Of a stretch of DNA of 64,000 nucleotides, positions 1 to 11,797 are shown piece after piece. A program made the position numbers and the translations under genes. This DNA comes from Theobroma cacao (taxonomy: Eukaryota > Streptophyta > Magnoliopsida > Malvales > Malvaceae): NCBI RefSeq assembly GCF_000208745.1, contig NC_030855.1, forward strand, positions 17,979,503 to 18,043,502, read 5' to 3'. The notes beneath the pieces are model-generated. The model was not told the DNA's origin. It saw nothing but the letters and a program-made list of their open reading frames with translations, and searched no databases. Numbering within the stretch: the first letter of the stretch is position 1; each line of letters opens with the position of its first letter.

Positions 1-2159
1 CATTGGTATTGCCATTTTGAAGATAGTAAGGGTGAGATGGTCGGAAATTGTTCAGCTCTGATGATCTACTTGCTGGTGGGGGTAAAGTCATGAATCCCTG
101 ATTATTCAATCTTTCATCTAAAGCCTGGCGTTGCATTGGATCCACTGGCTTCACACCAACAATCAGCACTCCATTAATTTGCATTCCATTCTTGCCAAGA
201 GCCCTCTGAGCATCAGATCGATTCTGCACCGAATATAAAAGCAACCATTGCCAAGTATTGGATTTTAACATCAGCATTTATGATTTCATCGAGAAAATAA
301 AAAAACCAATACATTTCCTTTTGATTCAGCTAATCCTCAAAAACTTGCACATACAAGTGTACAACACTGCACAAAATTCAGAAACTACAAAAATGGAATC
401 AACCATTGGGCCAAAAGGGATAACACAAGCCAAGATGTCCAAATCCACACTTCAGAAGCCACTTAACTCAAACAATATAGATCAGATGAAAAGATCACAG
501 CCCAACCATCAAGAAGCAAAAGATCTACCAGGTTTGGGATTCAGCAAAATCCATTAAGATATTTAGCCTGTAAGGATCCAGCTTGAACAAGGAAGGTGAT
601 ATAGGTTTTATAATTAAACCAATGCATTACAACTCGGAAAGGTTACCAGATCATAATTATCAAAAACATCACTTTTTTTAACTAATTTTTCAGTCAACTA
701 TTTTTATTTAATCTCCAACTGGATTACCTTTTCTTGTCTTCATTAGGATTACATAACTATTTAGCAAGCAAGGATAGTATGCAATAAATGAACAAAATGA
801 TATGAACACAAATCTGCAAAAATGAACCAAAGCACATTAATACTCATCACAAAAGAGCATGAACAGATACGATAGGATAGGATTGGAGAGAAGATTGACC
901 TGATATAGAATGTGCATCCAGTTAGCATCCCTTGGACCAGGAACATGTTTCAATATCACACCACACTTTTCAAACTCTCGCAAAACTAAATTTGTATCAG
1001 CAGGTGAAAATCTGGAAAGAAAGCAAATAATAAAGTCATAGATCTTGCATACATATAAGAGCCAGATCACAGCATGAGTATAACCCAAATGTTCAGGTAC
1101 ATTACTTTTTGTTTAACTAAAGCAGACAAAATGGAGAGAAGGATGCAATCACTGAGGAGGGAACAAGTTAAAATCACTGGTGAGTTATCAGAAGGTTACA
1201 CGTTGCAAATCACTGATGAGTTATCAGAAGGTTACAGATTGCAGATATTGGATCAGACAACGGTAACCACCAGGTGAAAGAAACCAAGAAAGATGTGTTT
1301 GTTTTTGCCCATGAACAAATTAGAAAAAACCATACTACCAATTTCTTAAAACGTTTAAGTAAATAAGATCCAAATATTCTGTTTTAACCTGACAAAAACT
1401 GGTAAAATATGAAATTTGGAAAGGATAAAAAAGGACCTTAAACACAGAGAAGTGACTGGTGATATAATAAAAGCAAAAGTTCATCCAGCAAAATGAGGCA
1501 CCCATATCACAGATAAAAGACAACTGATTGCTAAAAGATAGGACAAACATATCAATAAGTAGAACATGAAAGTATGAAGCATACCCATAAACAGTAACCC
1601 ATTCTTCCTCATCCAAATTTCCTGCAGGTATGGAATTCCTCTGTATTTCTGGCCTAGCAACTTCCCTTGGAGGTGGAAGTGTGATCAAAGCACCAGGCTG
1701 AACCACACCCTCAACAGGAGAACCCTTTCCCTTGTCATCCTGCTCACTGCCACTTGCCTTTGTGGGTGACCACCAACTCAAACTCGTTGGGCTCTGCTGA
1801 TTCTGCTGCCCACTTAGTACAGAAAATGAAGTGCTAGCCTCTGACTTGCTCTTTGCCGGAGTTGAGAAGTCACGTCCAGAAGTTTGGACTGGATTTCTTG
1901 GGTCTGACTTGATTTCAGGAGACATAGGATAATCCAATATCCCAGATTCAGGAGAAAAATCTGAACGATCCTCCAGGGTGTACATAGGAGGGGGCGGAAG
2001 ATCTGAACCTCCAAAATTCTCACGCCATAAAGCTGAGACAGCCGCTGCTTGACCTGGACTAGAGAATTTCCCTCTCCGGGCAGAGACTGGTGATGCCAAG
2101 TCTTGGAAAAACAATGATTGTCTCCCTGATTTGGGAGTTCTATGAACCGTGGTGCTCAT
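1..2159 (-). CDS. NUP35: Nuclear pore protein NUP35 (MPPN domain), 5' part; 3' end lies beyond the window
   Basis: Subunit of the nuclear pore inner ring; the family binds membrane and other inner-ring nucleoporins through an RRM-like MPPN domain. Three coding exons can be read on the minus strand: 2159-1585, 1011-900 and 223-1, with GT-AG junctions that keep frame (the EEWVTVYG stretch is completed across the first junction by FSPADTNLV, and ILYQ is followed by NRSDAQRALGKNG across the second). The first about 180 residues are Ser/Pro-rich and disordered (PKSGRQSLFFQDLASP, SLSWWSPTK), as in plant NUP35; the RRM-like part begins near residue 183 and includes EKCGVILKHVPGPRDANWMHI and INGVLIVGVKPVDP. 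The start is the ATG at 2159-2157; the longer frame upstream lies in the leader. About 303 codons are visible and the reading frame is still open at base 1. Identity is recognised from family sequence memory; confident. Confidence 0.93.
1173..1244. repeat. Two-copy 36-bp tandem repeat in NUP35 intron
   Basis: The unit beginning ATCACTGGTGAGTTATCAG recurs 36 bases later with three changes. It lies in the first coding intron of NUP35 (between 1011 and 1585) and has no apparent coding role. Confidence 0.75.
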
Positions 2160-2192
2160 TTCGTTCCAAAAGATGTGCACTGAATAAAGTGT

Positions 2193-2900
2193 CCTGTATA
2201 GATATCAACTCATTAGCTTTGCTAAAACTTGATGTACCAACTTAACTAACCTATAAAACATTAAATTTCAGTAAGCTCAACTACTTGCAAATTTAAGATA
2301 TATCAACAGAATATTAAACAACAACTAATAACTTTATACTTTCTACCACCTTTTGTTGCCAAGAAAATGAAAAGACACAAATAAATAAATCATAATAAAT
2401 AAAATATAAGAAATATACTAGTTAACTAAAGCTTCATTCTTTTTCGCAAAAACAAAAGAGCAAGAAAGAAAACTAAGATTAAAACCGTTGTTCATTTTCT
2501 TTTCGGTTGATTTCTGTTAAACGTTGAAAAGAGAATACTAGAACAATCAATAGCTTAACGTCTTTTCATTTCTTTAATTCCTCTTTCTAGGAAACCAAAC
2601 CGTTTTGCATTTCGGTTCCCTTAGTAAAGCATTCCATTGGCATTATAAATAAATAAACAAAATTAAACATTAAACTCAGAGAGAGAGAGAGAGAGAGAGT
2701 ACCTTTGAGTTGAGCTCAGTTGGGATTTTCCCTCCAAATTGAAAAGCTGAAGAACGAAGCTCTTCTCAAGAACCGTAAAGGAAAACGTAAACAACAAATT
2801 TGGAACCCTAAACCCTGGATCCAAATTTCAAATTTTGGGTTTTGATTTTGAGTCCGCTTAAACTGACGTAAAATGTCCTTATTTTCTCGGGCATTTAAGG
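2193..2900 (-). promoter_or_regulatory. NUP35 5' leader with a leader intron and GA microsatellite
   Basis: Upstream of the NUP35 start a likely acceptor (TATACAG, exon resumes at 2193) pairs with a likely donor (AAAG|GTACTC, exon ends at 2703), implying an intron of about 490 bp in the 5' leader. A (GA/CT) dinucleotide tract at about 2679-2699 lies just inside the donor end of this intron. The first exon would occupy about 2703-2880. The transcription start was not determined. The splice sites are inferred from consensus only. Confidence 0.5.
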
Positions 2901-2913
2901 TTGTTTTCGTCAT

Positions 2914-3600
2914 TTAAGATGCTTGTTTGTTTTTTCCCTTTTTTTTTAATTTTCAAGATAATTAATTTTATTTTCTTTTTTATTATTTCAAAAATAATTT
3001 TATGGAAAAAAGAATGTCTAAATTATCTTTCCATTTATTTGAGACTGATTACCATAAATTCTTTTCCAAAACCAAATTAATTTCTTAACTTTTTTTTTTT
3101 TTTACTTTCAGCTATTCAATCTCTCACATAAATTACGTAAGAAATTTTATTAAAACAAAAAATCTACAATTGCCAAAATAAAAAATTCATATATAATAAT
3201 TATCTTTTAACTTTTATCAATAAAGATTAATTCAATCGATTAATTTATTTGTTATTCGAATATTGATAATTTTTAGAGGACGAATAAAAAATTACTGTTT
3301 CTTTTTAATCTGATTGAAATTCATATATAATTATAATAGTTATTGATTAATTATTAATTCAATAGATTAATTTATTTATTTTGATAATAAAAAATTCTAA
3401 ATTTAAATATTGATAGTTTTTGATTGACTAATGAGAAAACCAAACATTTATTAGAACGACAAAAACAGTTTATCAGGTCCAAAAAAACCTCATTAATATG
3501 CAGTCCAATAATAGCCCAAGACCATGATAAGCCCATTATTAACAACATAGTCATGCTGATGGTAATATACAAAAGAAAACCAATACAAATAAGAGGCATC
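2914..3600. other. AT-rich intergenic spacer
   Basis: Spacer between the NUP35 promoter and the 3' end of the next gene. Very AT-rich, with several T and A runs. No open frame, transposon end or RNA gene recognised. Confidence 0.7.
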
Positions 3601-4664
3601 CTAAGACCAAGGATCCATCACTAAGAAAGGGGCAGTAACAGGCTCCTTGAGATTGTTTAGAATATTGTTCGTGTCTGGGGATTCCACGTTGTTGCATGAA
3701 CATTGGCAAGGTCTTTCTGTGATATGAGCCCTTTGGTTGCATTCAACTTCCTTCTCTTTATCTGTCAATTCCACCTCCTTTATTTCAGCAGCTGTTATCA
3801 ATCCCTGCAACAACCAATTCAACACCATCTTTCACAAATCAACTAAGTCTATAACTTGGTTTAGGTACACATAATAGGGCCTTAATTAGTTTGTCTATTT
3901 TCTCAAGCAAACCTCAATGAGTATGGCGGAAGCTTCTCTTGGTTCCAGCTTCTGAGCTACATCAGCAGCCATTTCCTACACAGATGATAATGAAAACAGT
4001 GGTCAGGCTAAATTAACTAGATAATTATCTCGCTACTGGTCTCCTTCTTGCTTTCAACTAGAAGTATATATTAATTATTATTGATAAGACTGCATGTACG
4101 TATAAAGCAATGTCATTCCATCTTGTTACAAATAAGGTCATCATATATGTGAGGGTGGTAGAGCACAAGCCACCAACAATCAAACTAAAGGTGCCTCTCT
4201 TAACACAATTGGAAACTTCTTTTGTTTTGTAAACTTTGTTTCACATTTGGCATACTCTTCAGAACATCAGCCTCATCTAGCCTAGCTAACTAAGTCTTTC
4301 GTTTTCCTATTAGCTAATTAGGAATTAGTACACATTCATCCTTTGTTAGTTCAGTATTTCCAGTGAATCATGTAATTCTTTTGATGGATTACTCATATGC
4401 AAGAATAATTAATTTGTATCCAAATCTCTCTATCTTCATCTTTGATTCTGTTTTGATCAAAGTATGAACAGTGATGCTGTATTTAAGTAGTGATCACCAA
4501 TATCATATCTAAGCAGAAGTAGAAAAAAAGAAGCAAGAGTAAGAAGATACAAAATAAAATGGAAAGAAATGAAAGCAGTTAATCAAGATTACCCTGGCAT
4601 GGTTGAGTTGCCCTTGGTTCAATGTTCTAGGCTCCGTCTCAATGGAGCAACACACATTAGCCAT
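3601..4664 (-). CDS. Unidentified 112-residue plant protein, three exons
   Basis: Three short exons join in frame: 4664-4593 (24 codons), 3975-3913 (21 codons) and 3804-3601 (67 codons plus stop). Junctions are consensus (AGG|GTAATC, TGTAG|GAA, GAG|GTTTGC, TTGCAG|GGA) and all fall between codons. The protein begins MANVCCSIETEPRTLNQGQL, followed by a helical, amphipathic stretch (LNHAREMAADVAQKLEPREA) and SAILIEGLITAAEIKEVELT. The C-terminal third has a Cys cluster (CQCSC) and a tail rich in Asn, Ser and Pro. An in-frame TGA shortly upstream of the ATG supports this start; the longer frame over exon 1 on this strand is a different phase. There is no signal peptide or membrane segment. I do not recognise the family and assign no function; the neat exon structure and balanced composition argue for a real, conserved gene. 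Confidence 0.72.
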
Positions 4665-4809
4665 AGAAAGCACAGCAGCAGCAGCCCAATTGCAGTCTTC
4701 ACCTCATAAATTGAGTAGCAGCCCATTACCAACAACTTGCCACCTCTAATTAATTGCCTTGATGCAAATACTTGCCTATAAATAGCCAAGCATAGCATTA
4801 GAGACACCA

Positions 4810-5491
4810 ATTTTCATTGGTTTTTTTGGTTCATTTTTACTGCTGTCACGGACATCGTTGAAAATTGAAAAGAAAAAAGCCTGAAGCTGGGGTTGCAAAC
4901 TGATTGTATTTGTGGCGCTCATTCACATCCCGTGGCCTTAAAAGGGGCTTTTGAGTTTTGCTGCGCACGCTTGTTTGTCATTTTCTAGTGAACTTTTTGT
5001 TTGTTTTTCACGAGGTCAATGTCATCATCCAGCTTCATTTTCATTTTCAACTGAGATGATCAGATTTGTTTTCCAAAGTGGGTAACGCAACAGCATTTAA
5101 TATCTGATTTAGTGATGTCTATGAGCTGTAAGTGGTTAGACAAAAAAATTAACCCAGACTCCAGAGTCCACATATATATATATATATATCAAATCTATTG
5201 AAATGTATGTGGTAGTAATAAAAGGCATTTGCCAGAATGGCGAAGCTACCCACTGCAAGCAAACTTAAAAGCTATTGTTGGATTAATTTTCTCCTTGGCC
5301 AGGCCACGTGAAGGAAAGCAAGCAGTGTTCCCATGGAAGACAGTGACTACTAGCTTGGCTTATATATGCAAAAGGAGCTTTGGCCTTTGACTCCAACCAT
5401 GCTTATCGATCATATCATTTGCTACTCACATGCATCTCCATGCACCTGGTCAATAAACTTTGGGCGTTTACTGGTCTCAACATATACCATA

Positions 5492-5525
<34 letters not shown>

Positions 5526-5660
5526 TATACATATACTATCCTCTTTATAAGTTTATGTAAATTTTGATTTTTGAGAGTACCCAATAATATATAAGTGCTT
5601 GATTTCTTTAATTCTAATTAAATAATTTGAGCTTGTATCTTAATAACAAAATCGAAAGTT
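4810..5660. other. Intergenic spacer with microsatellites
   Basis: Upstream of the 112-residue protein gene, so it probably contains its promoter. It holds a (TA)n run near 5172-5189, a (TTA)n run near 5492-5523, and one CACGTG (about 5306). No gene recognised; the short frame running over the TTA repeat is low complexity. Confidence 0.65.
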
Positions 5661-5669
5661 GGATATTCA

Positions 5670-6170
5670 GATTGTGGGATTTTCTCCCTCAACACTAGCC
5701 CTCCAATCAAGGTTTGACTATGTATTCTTTGATTGTGAGTATGGGTTCCACAAATTGCAGCATCTGCTAAGCGAGGATTGTTAGACTACACCATGATACG
5801 AGGTATTATCCGATTTGAAGCTTAGCTTATCGGTTTGTCTTTAGAGAAAAGACATCTAGATAGGAAAAGGGTAAGCTTAGTTACAAGGCATAACCCAATT
5901 CTTGGTTATTAAAAATATGAGATGTTTCTCCCTCACCATTAGCCCCCTTATTAAAGGTGGATTGTGCATTTTTAAGGGCCAGTATGGATTTCCCCTAGCC
6001 GGAGCTATCTATTGATGCGAGGATCGTTGAACCGTGCCTGGCTTTTGAGATATTGTATATGCTTCAGAACTTGCTCTCACGGTTTTGTCTTTTGAGAACA
6101 GACATCTCGTAGGGGAAGCATTCATACCTTGCTTATAAGTCACGATCAAATCCATGACGATTAAAGATAC
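5670..6170. repeat. Degenerate two-copy tandem duplication, about 244-bp period
   Basis: Matching landmarks recur at a spacing of about 244 bp: TTTCTCCCTC at 5681 and 5925, then an ACTAGCCC / ATTAGCCC block, a GCGAGGAT block and a GACATCT block in the same order. The copies are strongly diverged. No open frame. An A-run follows at about 6250-6262, so the unit could be part of an old retroposed sequence, but that is speculative. Confidence 0.6.
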
Positions 6171-6459
6171 AAAATCTTTTGCACTTGAACATTTGGTTCA
6201 TTAGTTGATACATTATTCCTTATCTAAAGAATACGATTCAAACTCTCCCTCTCTCAATTATAAAAAAAAAAAAAATCTTTCTTCTTAACAAAACTAATAA
6301 TTAAATAGCATATTTGAATCATTCAAAAAGTAATGTCTACATATATACTACTTTTCGCTTGAAAATCCAAATTTTTTAATATCAACTTTAACTTTTGATA
6401 TTATTGCTATAATTCAAAGAAACAAGTTTTTAAAGGAATTAATATTTTATTTACATATA

Positions 6460-6916
6460 TAACGTCGCGATGTTGTAAAGATACTGGGACGTGGTGAGGT
6501 TAGAAACTCTATTAAAGTGAACGTCAATCTTAGTAAGGTTAGAAAACCTTACTAAGGTGAATAATGGTCAAAATCCCATTTTGGTTGACCAAACTAAAAA
6601 TATTAAAATCTCTTACTTTTTTGAAAAGAGTATTGAGAAAATAAGTACTCCTGCTTATTAAAAAAAATTCTTTATTAATTGTTAACTTCAATATGTCTAA
6701 CAATTAACCTAACAGGGCTTTATATAATATTTCTTAAAAAAGAGAGTCTTCTTACTTTTAATATGTGAGATTATTACGATTCCTAAATAAAATAAATAAG
6801 TAAACTAACCTAAACTTCCTTGGAGTACAAGTAAAAGATAACTACAAAAAGATAATTATGAAAACAATTATCCCCAACTTAACGCGTAAATAATCTAATA
6901 ACATACTCCTGTATCA
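6460..6916 (-). repeat. 3' LTR of the decayed Ty3/gypsy element
   Basis: 457 bp, similar along its length to 11286-11792 and ending in the shared ACTCCTGTATCA. On the minus strand it starts with TGATACAGG next to the purine tract. The other terminus reads TAACGT, so the usual terminal dinucleotide has changed. Confidence 0.88.
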
Positions 6917-7232
6917 TTCTCCCTACATTGGAGAAAAATCGCCTCCAAGATCCATGTCGTCTTCGTCTTCTCCATCGTAAGCAGAGAGATCAACTACGTT
7001 GAAGGTAAAAGAAACTTCATATTCTTTAGAAAGTTCGACCTTGTAAGCATTCTCATTAATACATTCCAAGACTTGAAATGGTTCATCAACTCAAAGAGAT
7101 AATTTGGTAGGAGACTTAGGAAAACGTTATTTCCCTAAGTCAATCCACATTGTATCTTTCCTTAAAACTTATTGGCTTTTTGTGCTTGTTGGCTTATTTT
7201 TGGTAATTGGTAATTTAACAAATAATCTTCTC

Positions 7233-8060
7233 TCAGACTTCTTCATGAAGCTTCTTGATTTGCTTAATACGTTCTTCAACATCAGTACTAAATTCACTAA
7301 TAGTTGGTAACGTAGGAAAGTCCAAAAGATTGAGAGGGCGTTTTCCATATACTACTTCGAATGAACATCTTCCAGTGGTTTGGCTCACAAAATTATTATA
7401 AGAGAATTCTGCTTGTGATAACAAAAGATCCCATTGATGAATGTGGTTACCCATAAAGCTTCACAATGAGTTTCCCAAACTTTTGTTGACCACTTCTGTT
7501 TGACCATCCGTTTGAAGGTGACTTGCTGAACTAAATTGCATGTGAGTCTCCATTTTTCTCTAGAGAGTTCATCAAAAATTACTCATAAACTTCACATTTC
7601 AATCTAACGTGATGGTTTTTGGAATTCCATAGAGACGTACAATTTCTTTGAAATACAATCAACTATGTGAAAAACATCATCTGTTTTATGGCATGACACC
7701 AAATGAGCCATTTTAGGAAATCTGTCGACGAACACCATTATAGAGTCTTTTTGCCTTTGGGTTCTTGGTAAACCCAAAACAAAATCTATATTCACATCTA
7801 CCAAAGGAACTTCAAGAATGGGTAATGGTTTATATGTACTAGTGTTTTAATTTCCAAACTTGGTAGTGCAGCCAGTACAATACCTTTGAATATGTCGGAT
7901 AACATTTCGTTCTAGCTTGGGCCAATAAAATTTTTTTTCACAAGAGCCATTGTTTTATCTCTCCCAAAGTATCCAGCTAATCCTCCATTATGAGCTTCCC
8001 AAATAATAGATTAGTATAGAGAACATTGAGGGATGCATAGTTGGTTACCTTTGAAAATAT
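7233..8060 (-). pseudogene. Integrase remnant of the Ty3/gypsy element
   Basis: Minus-strand translation gives, with frame changes and stops, a zinc-binding region (HNGGLAGYFGRDKTMALV, about 8030-7870), the core (VDVNIDFVLGLPRTQ, IMVFVDRFPKMAHLV at 7804-7604) and a C-terminal part (WDLLLSQAEFSYNNFV, SFEVVYGKRP at 7454-7233). These are standard plant Ty3/gypsy integrase motifs. The first core Asp is seen; the others fall in damaged sequence. It cannot encode an active enzyme. Confidence 0.85.
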
Positions 8061-8109
8061 ACATTTGTTGTAGGTGAAATTGTCAATAAAGATGTTGAAA
8101 ACTAGACTT

Positions 8110-8550
8110 CCATATCTCACCAAATTTAGGATTTTACTCCAAAAGTTATTTGACTTGATGTTGTAACTCCTTATGCTTTTGCGGACTCATATGATAAGAA
8201 AGCTTGTTTGGAATTACAAAATTAAAGATGAAATTGATGGCATGTTGAACATCTCACATTGGTGGCAATCCATGGGGTACCTCATTAGTACAATATCATA
8301 GAACTCCTCAATTATGGGCTTGACATCCTTGGATAAAGATGAAGATACTTCATTCTCCTCACAAACTAATAGAAGGTATAAGAAGCTCGACTCACGATAA
8401 GCTTTATTTAAGCTAGATAGTGATAAGTGCTTTATCTTCCTCGTCTTTTTCGCAGTCTTTTGGCTTTACTAGAGTCAACATAATTTTCACTCCATCCTTG
8501 ATGAAGGAATAAGCATTTTTGTATCTATCATAGTGAGCTCGACGATCATA
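8110..8550 (-). pseudogene. Start of reverse transcriptase, followed by a deletion
   Basis: Minus-strand fragments read YDRRAHYDRYKNAYSF (about 8550-8500), DVKPIIEEFYDIV (about 8330-8290) and IPNKLSYHMSPQKHKELQHQ (about 8215-8155), which match the linker and first blocks of a Ty3/gypsy reverse transcriptase. Sequence then passes within about 100 bp to the region before the integrase zinc finger, so the polymerase core and RNase H are gone. Confidence 0.75.
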
Positions 8551-8558
8551 TTTCCATG

Positions 8559-9698
8559 TAGGGGCGGAGCTAACCAATTTTTATTGGGGGGGCCAAAGGT
8601 TAAGAAGAATAAAAGTTAAAATTTTTTAAAACTAATATATTGATCTTAACCATTAATAATCAAAAGATTTATAATAGACAATAATTTTATATAACACGTA
8701 AATAAAAGAAACAAAAGAAAAAAAAAGAAAAAAAACATATAATAGTGCTCTAAAAAAGTTTTGTTCGACAATGGCAATATATTTTTTAATATAAATAAAT
8801 AAATTATTTGTAAGAAACTTATCATCTATTTTGTTTCGAAGTTTTGTCTTTCTTGATATAAACGACTAAAAAATTAATGTAGTCAACATCCAATATTCTT
8901 ATTTGATTATATTTAAGTTTATAATACTAAATATTAAAATATAATGCATAAAATATAAATAATTAAATATGATATACAGAATTAATAATTTCTTCTTACA
9001 CTCAAAAGAATTTCCTTTCAACTAAATATAAAACGTAAAGCTCATTAAAAACATATACTTAAGATAATTTTTTCTTATATAAATAAGATTAATAAAAAAT
9101 AATATATTAGTGAAATTTTAAACAACAACCAATAATGCAACACTTGAACTTATATTTGAGAATTACATATACAATAATTTTTTAATTTTTAAAAATTAAA
9201 ATTCTTAAAAATAAAATCCACATAATAGAAAAAAAACCATGACAAGTAGGAGATATAACATATATAANNNNNNNNNNNNNNNNNNNNNNNNNNNNNNNNN
9301 NNNNNNNTTGATGATTCGTAGAAATTTAAAAAAGAAAATCTATAGAAACTTAAAATATATGAGCAAATAGAATATAATTGAAAAAACTAAATAAATATAT
9401 AATAATAATAATAATAATATAAATAGAAAAATTAAATAAAACCTTTACTTCTTTATAATTTCACAATATAATGACAGAAAAGAAAAGAGAGAAAGATGGG
9501 TGGAGAAATTTAAAAAATTAAAACAAAATTAAGAATTTTAGTAAAGTTGAATAGGGTTTGTAAGGTCATTTTATTATTTTTTTAATTATATAAATTATTT
9601 AATAAAAAATTATTTTGAAAAATCATTAAAAAATATATAATATATAAAAAATTTCAAAAATTTTTGGAGGGCCATTACAAAGGGACGTTCCGCCCCTG
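8559..9698. mobile_element. Non-autonomous hAT-superfamily element nested in the gypsy element
   Basis: The insert is bounded by inverted ends (TAGGGGCGGA at the left; TCCGCCCCTG at the right, i.e. CAGGGGCGGA inverted) and by a perfect 8-bp target duplication TTTCCATG at 8551-8558 and 9699-9706. Eight-bp duplications with CAGGGGCGGA-like ends are typical of hAT elements. The interior is AT-rich with no transposase frame. A 40-N assembly gap (9268-9307) lies inside, so the length of about 1140 bp is approximate. Confidence 0.9.
9268..9307. other. Assembly gap (40 N)
   Basis: Run of 40 unspecified bases inside the hAT insert. Confidence 0.99.
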
Positions 9699-9836
9699 TT
9701 TCCATGGGCGTCCTAACAACAGATGGCATGTGACCATTGGGATAACATCACATTGGACTACATCTTGATACTTATTTCCAATAAAGAATTGAACACAACA
9801 ACGCTTTGTTGCTTTAACTTCGTTTCCTTTTCACAA

Positions 9837-10215
9837 TCATTGTAGCTTGTAAGGATGAGGAAATGTTTTAGTTGGAAGCTTCAACTTTTTCACCATATAG
9901 TTGGCAATAACATTCTCACAACTTTCACTATCAATAATGACATTTCCAACCTTCCCTTGGGATATGCACCTTGTATAGAAGATGTTGTGGTGAAGCCAAC
10001 TTTCATTTTCATTCATCATATTAGTGTTGAGATTATGGCGAACAACAAGGGTTTCATCATGGTCAGCAGCAACTTATTCTATCTCATCCTTGTTGAATAT
10101 TGCTAGCTCATCCTCTACTTTTTCCATGATAAGTTCTTCCATAACTTTTTCTTCTATTAAGAAAATAATTCTTCGATTTGGACAATCAGAAGCAATATGT
10201 CCAAATCCTTAGCAT
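9837..10215 (-). pseudogene. Protease and zinc-knuckle remnant of the Ty3/gypsy element
   Basis: The protease-like part reads GKVGNVIIDSESCENVIANY (10019-9837); the family active site D-S/T-G is altered to D-S-E. Upstream on the minus strand a CCHC knuckle KCFKC*GFGHIASDCPNRR (about 10215-10160) contains an internal stop. Both are broken. Confidence 0.8.
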
Positions 10216-10599
10216 TTGAAGCACTTTTTGTTGACATTAAAAACACGAGTAGAAGTAGTTTCCTTATCATTATTGTTTGCAGTTTTGAAAGAGTTTACCG
10301 TTGGAGGTAAAATGGTTATCGAACTTTGTCTCCCACAATTTGAAGTAGAATCTTTTTGTCTGGATGAACTCACTGAGCTTTTCCATGATTGTTGTTTCTT
10401 AACCTTTAACGCTAATCTGATGACATCATTTAAGTTTCAATATGGTTGTAGTTGAACAACATCCGTGATTTCAACATTGAGACCTTCAAGATAACGAATT
10501 ACAGTTTGCTCTTCAGGTTCACAGGCATCGCATTTCATGTGAAATTATTCGAACTCCAATGCATGTTCCTCTACTAATATTGTTTTCTACCTCAAGTTA

Positions 10600-11160
10600 T
10601 AAAATTTAATAAAAATTTCTTATCAATAGTGCTCAAGAAAAAACTTATATTTGAGTTCTTAACGCATCTTATCTCATGTTTTAATCTTGTTACGACCTTT
10701 TTTTTCTCGTTACCGTTTGAGATTTTGCCACCAAATAGAGGCATGCTTTTTTAATTTAATTGCAGCAAGTTTCAAACGTTTTTCATCAGGAACATCTTTA
10801 ATTTCGAAAACTCTTTCTATTATGTAGAGCCAATCAAGAAAATCATCAAAGTGAAGCCTTCCTTCAAACTAAGGAATGTGTACCTTGATTCCTAAATCTT
10901 TATTAACAGCAGTTCTTAAATGATGTATAGGTGCTTCTTCATCATAAAATGATTCTTGATGGAAAGGATTGGTATTATCCTCTTCATCACTGGAGCTACT
11001 GTTGTTGATTTGAGCATCATCATGTCTTACGAGTTGCTCTTATAATTCTCAAATTTGACGACGTAATTCCTCAACCTCGATCTTGTGAACATCTCTTTGA
11101 CTATTTGTGTCTTGACGACATTTTATTATATGGTGATAATTATGTGGTGATGTAAAAAAA
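10600..11160 (-). pseudogene. Gag remnant of the Ty3/gypsy element
   Basis: Minus-strand translation around 10885-10715 gives KVHIP*FEGRLHFDDFLDWL, then IIERVFEIKDVPDEKRLKLA and AIKLKKHASIWWQNL, the usual plant Ty3/gypsy capsid block, with an internal stop and another immediately after it. Confidence 0.78.
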
Positions 11161-11285
11161 AATAACGACCCAACTATAAAACAATGAAAGAGACAAAATT
11201 ACCCAAACAAGGAGGGTCAAAACTCGACAACGACAAGAACCCAAACTATGTAGCAAACAATGATCCTCCCGCTCTAATACTAAAC

Positions 11286-11792
11286 TAACGTCAGAGCATT
11301 ATAAAGATACGGAATGTTATGAAGACACTAATCGTGGCAAGGTTAGGAATCCCACTAAGGTGAACACTAATCTTGGAAAAGTTAAAAAACTCCACTAAAG
11401 TAAACATCAATCTTGACAAAGTTAGAAAACCCCATTAAGGTGAATAATGATTAAAACCCCACTTTGGTTGACCAAATCAAATATACTAGAATCTCGTACT
11501 ATTTTGAAAAAAGTCTAAAGAAAATAAGCACTCTTACTTATTAAAGAAAATATTCTTTATTAATTTTCAACTTCAATGTATCTAATAATTAGCCCAATAG
11601 GGTTTTTTATAAGTATTCCTAAGGAAGAGAATCTTTTTACTTTTCAAATATGGGATTATTACAATTCTTAAAAAAAATAAATAAGTAACATAACCTAAAC
11701 TTCCTTAGAGTATAAGTAAAGTAAAAGATAATTATGAAAATAATATTTCCTAACTTAATTCGCAAATAACCTAATAACAGACTCCTGTATCA
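11286..11792 (-). repeat. 5' LTR of the decayed Ty3/gypsy element
   Basis: 507 bp, about 50 bp longer than its partner because one internal short motif (GGTTAGAAA..CCC..CTAAGGTGAA-like unit) is present in an extra copy and there are several small indels. The divergence between the LTRs, visible by eye, implies an old insertion. Confidence 0.88.
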
Positions 11793-11797
11793 ATATA

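Larger units (their letters stand above)
6460..11792 (-). mobile_element. Decayed Ty3/gypsy LTR retrotransposon with nested hAT element
   Basis: Two long terminal repeats (6460-6916 and 11286-11792) lie in direct orientation and are flanked by an identical 5-bp duplication ATATA (6455-6459 and 11793-11797). The element reads on the minus strand. A primer-binding site related to the initiator-methionine tRNA type lies at 11282-11271 (TAGTATTAGAGC, two changes from TGGTATCAGAGC), 3 bases from the LTR, and a purine tract (GTAGGGAGAA) abuts the left LTR at 6926-6917. Domains occur in the order gag, zinc knuckle, protease, start of reverse transcriptase, integrase, all with stops and frameshifts. 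The reverse transcriptase core and RNase H are missing. Integrase wording suggests a chromovirus-type element, which I hold loosely. Confidence 0.9.

Noticed and set aside
4619..4810. 63-codon hydrophobic minus-strand frame
   Set aside because: It overlaps exon 1 of the 112-residue protein in another phase; that phase joins later exons with splice sites while this one does not.
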